Below, piece after piece: positions 1 to 9,695 of a stretch of DNA of 64,000 nucleotides. This DNA comes from Oscheius onirici (taxonomy: Eukaryota; Nematoda; Chromadorea; Rhabditida; Rhabditidae). The DNA lies in NCBI GenBank assembly GCA_932521025.1, contig OW051473.1, positions 10,788,001 through 10,852,000 on the forward strand, in the 5' to 3' direction. The number at the start of each line of letters is the position of its first letter. The stretch's first letter is position 1. The notes below the pieces were generated by a model that was not told the origin of the DNA, searched no databases, and was given only the letters and a program-made list of their open reading frames with translations. A program made the position numbers and the translations under genes.

Positions 1-1588
1 TTGACCAAACAATGAAACACAATCAGTGGGCATGTGCGGTCAGTTTGGATAGAGGCGTAAAAACACACGCGTAAAATCCCCACAAGGTCGCGTCCCGTTA
101 AAAGCGAGATTTTGTCGGGATCGATTTCCTACAGCTGACTGTCAGCGGCACCATAAAAAATGAGTCCAATTTGCGCGGTGGCAGGGCAGCAACGATACAG
201 AAATATACGCCCTTTGTACCGGGTCGCTCTCTGGAGAAACTTGGGTCAACACTGAAAGATAAATGCACCCCAATGTTTGTGCTATGGAGTGTCTAAGTTT
301 TCCATAGCAAAACACAGAAGGGCAGAGAGACAGAATGACAGAAAGACAGATAGACTGAGAGACAGAGAGACGGAGCCAGAGAGGGACTGAGAGACAGAGA
401 GACAGATGGACAGATAGACTTCTGCATAAAATCACGGCAACAAGACTCACACTCTTACTTTTTCCGAATAATCTCATTTTCGTCTTTCCCTTCTCACTCT
501 TTCACAGCAGGTGCTCGACGGACACTGCGACTAGCTGACAGACGCTCAAGGACGCAGACACTGCTCTCTAATGCAAAAATTTCGGAACCGGTCTGAGCCT
601 TGGGGAAGTTTTGAAAAGGGGTGAAATGAAAACTGCAGGTGGCTCAAGATGTCCAAAATCGATAGAGTGAATAAAATCTGGGCTAGGAAATGTTAATTGA
701 TTATATTTAATGGTTTTCTCTTTTGCTCGCCTACCGTAGTGCAAGGCAGTCCTTTAATAGCGCCAGAGCACAACAGCTGGAGCCCCAGCTGATATTCTAT
801 GCCCAGCTGCTACGTTTCATCTTTGCAGGCTTTTTGCTTTATTTTCAACGGACAGCAACATTTAAAAAAATTATTGGTTCCCGTCACTAACTTTCCCAAG
901 AAAATCGAATTCCGGTGAATTTTTACGATGCTTAATTCACGTGCTAGTTAAACATGGCATCTCTTTTAGTTTTGCAAAATCATATCGAACTATCGTTAAC
1001 TGTTTTAAAGCAGGCACACTTTGAAGATGCTGAAAAATATGCTGAAAAACTACAAAATGAGATTTGCCAAAAATTTCGTGACTGGATTCAAAAATATTTG
1101 TATGGCTGACTACCAGGCGTTACATTGCCACTTTAAAGAAAACAAAAAATCTCACGTAAAAAATTTAAAAAAAAACAATTTTTTGCAACATTTCATAGCT
1201 AAACTATCAACGTTGAGGTAAGGGCAACCAAGAACGTGAAAATGGCCATATACACCGCACTTTGATTCTCCTCGCTCTCTCTCTCACAAACATCATGTCC
1301 ATTGTGTGCCACCGCCTCGTAAACCGTGACTAACAGGGCCGGCTGTGACTGCCACACACAATTCCGCCATTTTCCTTTGAAAACCGTCTTCCTTCCATTT
1401 CTGCATCGCTGCATGCTCCTGATTAGTGCTAGACAGCCTAACCGACATTTACCGCAGCAGATAGCATCGCAATTTGCCGGCTGCTCTTCTCTCTTTTCTC
1501 CTCTTTCTGAGTATCAGATTCATCTAGGACTTTTTTCTTGTTTTCCTCCTTTTAATGGTAACTTTTAATCGACTCCTTTTTCAGCATA
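1..1588. other. Intergenic, no gene supported
   Basis: I see no convincing exon on either strand. The stretch at 312-425 is a degenerate GACAGA/GAGAGACA tract. The T-rich, pyrimidine-rich DNA at 1480-1588, ending in a TTTTTCAG just before the thioesterase start codon, is probably its 5' flank and trans-splice acceptor. Confidence 0.6.
312..425. repeat. Degenerate GACAGA / GAGAGACA tract
   Basis: Imperfect tandem units of AGACAGA, GAGAGACAGA and GACAGATAGACT. The same motif mixture recurs at 32430-32483 and 40160-40252. The three tracts differ in detail, so this is a diverged low-complexity family rather than a recent duplication. Confidence 0.7.
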
Positions 1589-3845
1589 ATGGAAGAAGAA
1601 CACAGTATGGACCCTCCTTCCAGGAGACCTAGCCGTCCTCCTAGCACTTGCGCACCGCCAGTTCCACACTTTCCGACGCTGTTAAATGTCTCACATGTAC
1701 AATTCTCATCACGGGCAGAAGACATTCAAGCGGGTCTCATCGATACCTTTTTGAATTTGGAGAAGATTGACAAGAATCTCTTTGTGTGAGTTGTAGTATT
1801 TGTAAATGATCGAAAGAATATGAGACCGTCACTTTAATACTGCATTAAAGCCCAGTCCGACAGACGTAAGATTTTGCGGCCACAACGACGTCTTGCTGTC
1901 TTGCTGTTTTGACTGTGGCTGCCCATATTGGGGCCAAAACGATGCGACTGTCTGACTGTTTAGGTTGTGGCTTCATTCCTAATGAACACAGCGATGGGGC
2001 TGTCTAACTAAAGGTTATGACTCCCTATGTGGCCACAACGACGCGGATGTCTAGCTATATTTTGAAAATAAGCAAAAACCAGTGAAAAAGTGCTCCGATG
2101 TCAAACAAAGCAAAATTGTTTCAAGTTCTTATGTGTTCATTTCAGAGCTAGACATTTGTTAAAGGGCCGGCTATCACTGCCACATGTTTATGGAGGTCAG
2201 GTTATTGGACAGGTACACTTCGACTTCGAAACCTCCCAAAAATGGTTTTCAGTCTCTTTCGGCAGCAACTGCCACAGTAGCCAGTGGATTCATTCCCAAC
2301 AGTATGCATAGTTATTTCATTCAAAGCGGTAGAACCCACTTTGACAAAGAAAGTTAACTTTCAGGAAATGTTGACCAGCCGATCTTGTACCAGGTGGATC
2401 CAATCCGTGACGGTAGAAGTTTTTGTACTCGCCTCGTCAAAGCCGTTCAGAATGGAGAAGCCATCTTCACAGTCCAGATTTCATTTCATAGAGTAGGCAG
2501 AACATTTCCTTAATCTTAGTTTTCTCAGCCAGAGCCCGATTCCATTGTCCATCAAGTAGCAATGCCAGAAGTGCCTTCTCCGGAAAATTTGATGGATTGG
2601 ACGGAAATTTTGGAGAAGGCCTCCAAGATGGAGTTACCGGTAGCCATGAAGGCCATGGTCAAATTCAGGAGAGAAGAAATTCCCTCTGCGTTCTATCGGG
2701 TCTTCTCTGTAAACAGGAGACTAAAAGTAGCAACATTAATCAGTTTAGTTTCGTCCTGTCGACGTCGATTTCATTTTGAAGCCGGACAAAATGGACTCAA
2801 AGCCTCACCATGATCAATTTAAGACTTACGTCTGGATCAAAGTTAATGAAAATATTGGTGAGTAAGAAGTTAGTCAGCCCAACAAAAACGAAGATTAAGC
2901 TTACTGGATCTTTGAGATTGTCCTAGCCTGTTTCAACCAGGTTTAGGTAACGGACAATTTTCAACAGTATATCTTATATCTGTTTATGAACAAAGTTGTC
3001 GCTTATTCAATTACCCCGGTAGTGTTCACAATGAAGGGTACTTTTCTATCTTTCGCCAGCCTCGCTTATCTTGCTGATTCTGTAGCGTGAGAAGCCTGAA
3101 TCCCCTAACCGACTCTTCAGTTGTCATCCTGCCATGTCTGGCGTCTCGATAGCCAAAACAGTAGTTTAGTTTCACTGATCTTTGTCCGGCGACCCATCCA
3201 GTACAGAGAAATTCTAAGCAATGGGAATCTAGTGTTTAAGGCAGGGGAATTCAATGCATTTTATGTTCTGACTTCTTTGTCGAGACGAATTAGACTCGAT
3301 CTCCAACAGCTTACGGGTTCTTTTAATATACTCCTAATACAGGCGTCCAGTCATGGCATTTGTATCCTTAGTTGTACCTGGTTCCCTGTCTTAAACTGTC
3401 ATCTGGTTATCGTTTGGTGATTAGTTCATTTTCAGGGGACGATCCACGTCTACATGCTGCAGCAGCCGCCTACATCTCCGATGCCACGATGATCGAAACT
3501 GCTCTACGACCACACAGCAGGTAACCCAGTTAAACAATTTAGGTGAAACGATGCTTTAAGACGCGGCTTCATTCCTTCAATGGCTCTGACTCTCGACCAC
3601 TGTATCTGGATGCACTCTGACCGATTCCGAGTAGATGACTGGCTTCTTTATGAAAACCACAGCACCATAGCGGGTGAGTCTATGTTTCCAAGAAGAATTT
3701 TCATCATTTTGGAGAGGGTTTAACGGAGCATATTTAAGGAGGATCCCGAACCTTGATCGAGGGAAAACTTTGGACCCGAGATGGACGCCTTGTTTTCTCA
3801 ACGTCGCAAGAAGCCCTTATCCGGGCGCCCAAGTTCAAACATTAA
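1589..3845 (+). CDS. Acyl-CoA thioesterase, ACOT8 / TesB type
   Basis: Predicted double hot-dog thioesterase that hydrolyses acyl-CoA to free fatty acid and CoA. Nine exons give a continuous 353-residue frame: 1589-1785, 2146-2212, 2253-2328, 2365-2492, 2529-2708, 2749-2857, 3436-3520, 3561-3673 and 3739-3845. Family hallmarks in order are LFVARHLLKGR, VYGGQVIGQ (N-terminal hot-dog), HSYFIQSGNVDQPILYQVD, RDGRSF, VKAVQNGEAIF, then in the second hot-dog AAYISDAT and the active-site region LDHCIWMH, and near the end GKLWTRDGRLV. Length and order match animal ACOT8. Peroxisomal ACOT8 normally ends in SKL; this protein ends KFKH, so no standard PTS1 is seen. The start follows a TTTTTCAG acceptor by four bases. 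Intron 1 carries four copies of the 39-bp repeat. A polyadenylation-like AATAAA lies near 3963. Family assignment is firm; subcellular location is not. Confidence 0.93.
1878..2065 (+). repeat. Cluster of four copies of the 39-bp GCCACA...TGTGGC repeat
   Basis: Four diverged units about 50 bp apart (near 1878-1919, 1931-1971, 1984-2020 and 2031-2065) in intron 1 of the thioesterase. The best units keep the CCACAACGACG head, the GCTGTCT core and the TGTGGCT tail. Confidence 0.8.
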
Positions 3846-4017
3846 TTCTCCGCGGAATTGTAAAATGCTAATTTTTTTGATTGTTTTCGTATTCTCTTAA
3901 TTAGTCAGCTTTACTGATCTCAGAACATAATAAGACCCCATCTTCAGACATAATACATATCGAATAAACAGATTTCATGCAAATATGTACACAAATAGAA
4001 GAAAAAGCTGGGGGAAA

Positions 4018-6846
4018 TCACATGTTTGTCGGCGAGCCAATCATATGATTATTGTTGGCTCCGTTAAGGAGAAACGAAATGAGTCGAAGGTAGTCACCAC
4101 TGCAGGTATGTTGAAGATCAAAATCCAGGGGACGCTGATATTTTCGCTTGTATTCTTCTCCAACATCGAAGAGATCAATCTTAAGATAAAAAAGTTATGG
4201 GTTAACAAAAAATTCACCTCGCTTCTCGAGACGCAGATCCGAATAATTGTCTGGTGATCGGGCTTGTCGCCAGTCATGGCAGTTCTCAGTTTGTCGGCAA
4301 AGTACAGCTGCATGTTGCGGGCTACTTTTACTTTAAATAGAAATTTTTAGAAGGAAGTTGAAGTCACTTACTGCATGTCAAGATTATGAGTTTAATCTCA
4401 GAGTGGGCGACTTTGTTCCGGCGGACTAGACTCTCCAGATCGCGCTCATCTTTCCTCATCTCGTCGTACTGAAATTTTTAATTTAAAAACCTTAATGCTT
4501 GACAGTGTTAATGCTTAAGCAGTACTGTTGTTTGCTTCACTTCTGGTTCAATCCCAAAATTTTGTTTTTCTCTTTTAAAGCGAGGATCCCCTCTTTGCCG
4601 AGACTCTCATGATGATCTTAAAGTATTAAAGGGACAGAAGGCGATTTCCAGGCAAAATTTCAAAATCCCAATCTTACCCTGTCAAAAACTGCCGCCATGT
4701 GTTTCCAGCTATTTCCAGTGAAAATAGTCTCAAAGAGCTGTACATTCCTGGCAATGTCCTCAATGTTGTTCTGTGTCAGCATTTCAGCATGCTTGTTGAC
4801 GAGCTCATCATTAACTCTCTTTCCCGTCTCTTCTCGTGACTTGCACAAGAGAAGAGTGAGCATCTTTCCGACGGTTCCCTCAACCTTGGTTGCAAGGTCC
4901 TTCTCCAACTGTTTCTTGTAGTTTGTGGCGTAAGTCTCCCGAATGACTCGAAGTTGCTAAACTTGACAATTTTTTGTTTCGAAACATTCTTACCCTCGCG
5001 GACCGTGTGCATGCAATCTCAATGGCAACCGAACGATCTCCGTATCTGTTCTGAATCGGGGTTAGTTAAGCTTTGAACAACTTTAAGTTTACCGAAATGG
5101 ACAGATATAAATTAAGTGTATCGAGCTGATGAGCTGGCTTCAGAAGAGCCAAGGCTGTATCCAAGAAAAAGCCGCCAGTCTCTTCTTCCAAGTCATCAGT
5201 CAAGGACCGTTTGTACATATCCTCATAAGCGCTTTGAATCTTTTGACGCTGGAAATTGTCGTGTGAGACGATCACGTTGATAATATCCAAGTCGTTGGTT
5301 TCTAAAACTTTTGCACATTAATAAAGTTACAAATTTGATCACCCAATCCACTGCATGCACTTCGGAGCTTTTCTCCAGCCTTGGCCGGTTGAAAATCAGG
5401 GCTGTTCGGGCCGTAGACGGTGCCTCGCAGGTCCTCATATTGACTCTCGTACATTTGATACATCATGGGCATGTTAAGACGGCGACGGGATTGATGACTC
5501 GTATCCGAGTCGAGCGACGAGCCGGCGCTTTGGTACTGAAAAGGAAGAGAGTAAGTTGTGTCAAGAGGCAGTCATTTGGAATAATAAAGTGTTTTTGCCC
5601 TGAATGACAAATGTGTGTAGGGGCTTAGGCAGGTGACCGATGCTTCAGAAAATGCTCCAGCAATAACAGAATTTCATTCTGATGGGAATTTTTAAGCGCT
5701 GGGAAATCTTCCATGTGAACGACTTAATATTTTTAATGCGAGCCTGACTATCTACTCTGTTTGAATTTGTTGATTAAAAATAAAAAATAGACGACGCGGC
5801 TGTCTAACTGTCTTCGATGAGTTTGTTTTTCGGTAGCCACAACGACGCGGCTGTCTGACTGTCTTTGTTGTGGCACTACGTTACTGGCAACAACGACGCC
5901 CCGTCTAGCTGACTTGGTTGTTGCTGTCTACAAAAGGCCCTGTACTGGCGATGTCTGTTCTCTACGCCGCCACAACGACGCGCCTGTCTAACTCCGAGAG
6001 TGTGGCTAACTGAACTTAAATCTGGAGGCTCTGTTTAATGTAAAATAGTTACCAAAAGGTGAAAGTAGCTCATCTATCCCACAACTGACTGCGATTGTCT
6101 TCAACACAACATCGTCACATGCCCAACCCCTACCATAAGAAAAACTAGTTGACAGTTGGAGAGATATAGATAGAAGAGAAGTTTTTTCGCGTGCTGTCAG
6201 CTAAATTGACGCAAGAAGATGGGAAAAGGCCTCTATCGAGCCTGCCTTTATTAATATATTCTAGCAGGTGAGGGTGGGCGATCACAGCGAAATGAACATT
6301 GATGGTCAGGATCTCATCTTTATAAACTAAGCTCAGCTACGTAAGCAAGTGAAAACGCGCTTTTTTGCCGACTCACTCAGGCCGATTAATCTTCGAACAA
6401 TAATTTTTTGCCATTTGCTTTTACGTGACAAAACGCAAACAATTTTCGTAGATATTACAATTTTCTAAAGCGCGCCGGCAGGCACGAGGAGATGGCTGGT
6501 TGTGTTTAAGCCAGATTGTTATGTGTGATCCAGGGCTTATCGACGTAGATTTTTACGTCAAAGAAAGGACAGATTCTACGAGCAAACCGAAATTTCTGGA
6601 CAGGACAGAGTTAAGACTAACAGGCAACTGACTGTAAACTCTCGTCCTTCCGGATTTGTAGTTTTAAATGTGGGCAAAATCTCGTGGAATACAACAAACT
6701 TGTTCTGCAATGAATCATACATCATTACGAGAGGAAAGAATGCAGTGACATACCTTTATGCTTCGCTTTTCGTCACCACTCTGAACTGGAGGTGTTAGAA
6801 GTGTATCCGGTGGAGCTGCTGCGTTGTTATCATCAATCGACGGCAT
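4018..6846 (-). CDS. Annexin
   Basis: Four-repeat annexin, a family of membrane-phospholipid-binding cytosolic proteins. The predicted start is at 6846, immediately after an acceptor (CCAATTGCAG), giving an N-terminus MPSIDDNNAAAPPDT rich in Pro/Asp/Ala. A 1.2-kb intron separates this exon from the core. Core exons read GTVYGPNSPDFQPAKAGEKL then SGLETNDLDIINVIVSHDN (repeat 1), KRSLTDDLEEETGGFF, a repeat 2 with RYGDRSVAIEIACTRS, a repeat 3 with KQLEKDLATKVEGTVG and MAAVFDRYDEMRK, and a repeat 4 with YFADKLRTAMTGDKPDHQT, ending SGDYLRLISFLLNGAN. Internal introns are 37-50 bp. The usual K-G-x-G-T calcium loop is altered in every repeat (for example SGLET instead of GxGT), so calcium affinity may be low. 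Family assignment is firm, including the shared helix pattern; the loss of calcium binding is inference. Further 5' exons may exist upstream. Confidence 0.92.
5790..6006 (+). repeat. Cluster of four copies of the 39-bp repeat
   Basis: Units near 5790-5825, 5834-5874, 5887-5925 and 5967-6006 in the long first intron of the annexin gene. The 5834 copy is close to consensus: CCACAACGACGCGGCTGTCT with a TTGTGGC tail. Confidence 0.85.
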
Positions 6847-8530
6847 GGCTGCAATTGGCAATATTTGGATGATATGAGAGAGTGTTCCGGAAACGGGGAT
6901 AAGATCTATATGATTCTCTGAGTTCAGTGAATGACCGCCAGTTAGGACGTCAGACGATATTACGGAAAGGGGATGCGTAAGCTCCAAAGAGCAGACCTAC
7001 CCCAAAAGGGAAATTGAGAGGGAAGCTGAGCTCATCGCCAGTGATAGTCTAGCACAAAACATAATGTTAATTAAGCTTAACTTAAGAAAGTGTGAAAAAA
7101 ACGAGACAGAAGAAACTAGAAACATGTACGGAGCTTCTAATAGCATACATCTAGAAAACTAGCAATAAAAGCTAAATACAGACTACGCCAACATAAAATG
7201 TGTGTTGGGAGAGTACAGCTGTAATTTGGACTGAACATTTGGTAAGAACCAGTGCTAAGGTGAATAATTGCATGACTTTTTCAAGTAACCAATCATTTAA
7301 ACATGTATAAATGTAAAGACTGTAGTCTCAAAACAAATGTTGTTCACAGTAGGAACTAAGCTGGCAACCCTTGAACACTCGTGCTCTTAAGCCGACATCC
7401 GATGAACTTGCGTGCGGGTTCCAAAGTTGACTTCTTCTAGGGACTCTACTATTCCTATATCAACCCACTTGCCCAACGTTTAAGGATCTTGACTACAGTC
7501 TACAGAATATCTGCTCGAGAATATTTTTTTCGTCACAAGCTCAATCTCTTGATTTGAGAGTCTAGGCAATGGGGAAAACTCGGGGGAGAGCATTTGCTGG
7601 AGGAGAAAAATAGCCCAAGTTAGGGCAATAGGGAGATGAAACTTAAGATCCTTAGCACCTAAAAAAAGTTGGGCATTAAAACTTGTCTCTGAAAAAAATA
7701 AGGACACTGTTTTTAGAGAAAAATTCTGGTTAAGCAAGATTATGTAAGGCAGAGACTTACTCAGTTTCGGTGAAGTTTTACTGTCAGACGGCATGCTGGA
7801 TGAAGCCGAAGTTGCTATGTGTCAGTGAAGAGTTGTCTCGCGGCTATCCGATTTATAGTGAGTCCTGCTAATCTTCTCGGATTATCTCCGGTTTCGTCAC
7901 CAGCTCAATCTCTTAATTTGACCCCACTACTGTCCATCGTCCGTCTCCAGGCAACATGACACGCCAAACAGGGCCAAAACAACAGAGTGCTCAGTGGTTC
8001 ACATGCGCGTGAAAAGTCGAGTCGCAAATTTGAATTAACGACGTACAGAATGAATCTCCAAATGAAGCCTTTTTTTCTAGTAAGTGAGCAATGACCTTCA
8101 CCTAGTCAGAAAACATGGGACGGATTTGAGATCACAAACTTTCCAAAGTTAATGGCAATCTCCTTATGGTCAGATTATAGCCTCCAAAACACCTTAATAT
8201 TAATATCTTCAAGATTGCGTGACTCAAAGTTTCCATGATAGTAACTCGTGTGTCCCCATTCGATGAATAATTTGGCATTCGCTATATTTGTTAGCGTCCA
8301 CTCATGGAAGAGGCAACAATATCTAGAGTAGTTACAAGTTCCTGGTAGGGACACCAGTAGCCAAAAATATTACTTGGGATGCTACGCAGGTTAATTTCCT
8401 GATGAGAGGAAGAAAAACACGAGTGCGCGAGAGACTTACTCATAAAAGCAAATCGGATCATCTGTGATTTGCCTACGCTTGAGAAACTACGTTGAAAAAC
8501 ACGTTTATTCGTGTGAAAACATAAAAATAA
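6847..8530. other. Annexin upstream region; possible alternative first exons
   Basis: No complete gene is visible. On the minus strand there are short ATG-containing stretches that follow an acceptor-like sequence and run into a good donor: one starting at 7794 (reads MPSDSKTSPKL, donor GTAAGTCTC), one near 8450 (MIRFAFM, same GTAAGTCTC donor) and one near 7040 (MSSASLSISLL, donor GTAGGTC). They could be alternative 5' exons of the annexin gene, but their splice phases do not join directly to its second exon, so I do not model them. Confidence 0.35.
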
Positions 8531-9051
8531 TCAGGTTGAGATCTTGTCGACGAGCACGAGGATCGTAGGACTACAGGTGTTCTGGGTAGTGTCGTTGTAG
8601 TTCACCTAAAACATTACTTAATATCTACTTTAAAATGTTGATAGAAACATTTACGTGCCGTCAAAAACAAGACGGTTAGACAGCGGCGTCGTTGCAGCAA
8701 CATTTGTAAACTTTAAAAAACTCACCAGAACATATTGTCGCTGAACGACCGTCGGCTTGAATTCAATCTTGACCCTCTTCTGCTTGAACTCGCCAATGAC
8801 ACCGGTTTCCACTACGACTCCTCCAATCTTGACCTTATAAGCCATGTCGTAAACATTGCAATTGTTCAGAGTGAGATAATAGTAGCCGCCACTGATTGGA
8901 ATAATGCTGGTGGTACGGTCAAAGTTCAAATCGATTTTGACCTTAAAAAAACAAAAATTTGGCGGCTTGTGAACCGGCTTACCTCGTCAAGAATTTCTTT
9001 CTTGTTCGGCTCTAGGCTGTCCGTGGCGGCTGAAGTAATCTCTGCGGCCAT
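8531..9051 (-). CDS. Small MSP-like (major sperm protein-like) protein
   Basis: Three exons (9051-8983, 8941-8726 and 8605-8531) encode 119 residues. The start follows TTTTTCAG by three bases. After a short N-tail (MAAEITSAATDSLEPNKKE) the protein alternates hydrophobic and polar residues in the way of an immunoglobulin-like beta-sandwich: YYYLTLNNCNVYDMAYKVKI, a short loop, then KQKRVKIEFKP. The middle resembles the strand c-f region of MSP and small sperm-specific MSP-fold proteins, which are nematode cytoskeletal or signalling proteins. No signal peptide or membrane segment is seen. The last intron contains a minus-orientation 39-bp repeat. I am confident of the gene; the MSP relationship is by pattern only, and an unrelated Ig-like fold is the alternative. 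Confidence 0.65.
8670..8706 (-). repeat. 39-bp repeat copy in an MSP-like gene intron
   Basis: Reads GACGGTTAGACAGCGGCGTC then GTTGCAGC on the plus strand, the reverse of the CCACAACGACG... consensus. Confidence 0.8.
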
Positions 9052-9695
9052 TTTCTGAAAAATAAACGAAGTAAACAATAAAAAGAAGGCGATTCAGAAA
9101 AAGTTGCGTGAAAGTCATATCAGTGATCGATTAACGCGTCACAAGTCAAGTGCATCAAGACCGATTAGGAAGAAATGCTGTCTTGGCAACAGGCCCGACG
9201 ACGAGAGTAATAAAACACTAAAGGTGGCGGACAATGGCCAATAGCTTTTGGCGTGGGAAAATGGCTGGAAGCCATCGATTTCAAGATGTCATGCTGTCGA
9301 TTTATCGCTTTCATTGTTTACAATAGAGCACATAATCCGATAAAAACGTTCAGCTTTTCCACAAACTGGAACCAAAATACCAGGATTCTTTAAAATTCCA
9401 GCTGAAGGATAAGATTGTGACCCAATTTGGGAAGAGTTGCGCCGAGTTTCGAAGAGGGTCACGTGCTGTCACATACTGTCCGCGCCTCTACAATTTATGC
9501 ATACTCTCTGATCTGACCTGACAATTCGTCTTTCGCGCCCATTTTATGCTCTGCTCGAAAGAAGGAACAGATGTGACAACATGAGAAGGCCACAACAACG
9601 CCGCTGTCTAACTGTCTTATCTGTGGCTTAGCAGTATATTTCACTATGGCAAAAACGTAAAATCATGCTTAAATAAATAAGTTCATTGAAAAGAA
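9052..9695. other. Intergenic between MSP-like and PLD genes
   Basis: No exon recognised. It contains one near-consensus copy of the 39-bp repeat at 9589-9627. Confidence 0.6.
9589..9627 (+). repeat. 39-bp repeat copy, near consensus
   Basis: Begins GGCCACAACAACGCCGCTGT, then CTAACTGTCTTATCTGTGGC; both terminal hexamers (GCCACA and TGTGGC) are intact. Confidence 0.85.

Noticed and set aside
142..477. Minus-strand open frame rich in Leu/Ser
   Set aside because: It is the translation of the GACAGA tract; similar LSVSQ-type frames appear over the other two tracts.
1878..2065. CRISPR array
   Set aside because: The units are diverged, palindromic and unevenly spaced, lie in an intron and occur in both orientations across a eukaryotic genome.
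5311..5607. Plus-strand open frame opposite annexin repeat 1
   Set aside because: The minus strand encodes the annexin GTVYGPNS...SGLET segment.
8735..9058. Plus-strand open frame over the MSP-like gene
   Set aside because: Shadow of the minus-strand exons, which have correct splice sites and a start after TTTTCAG.
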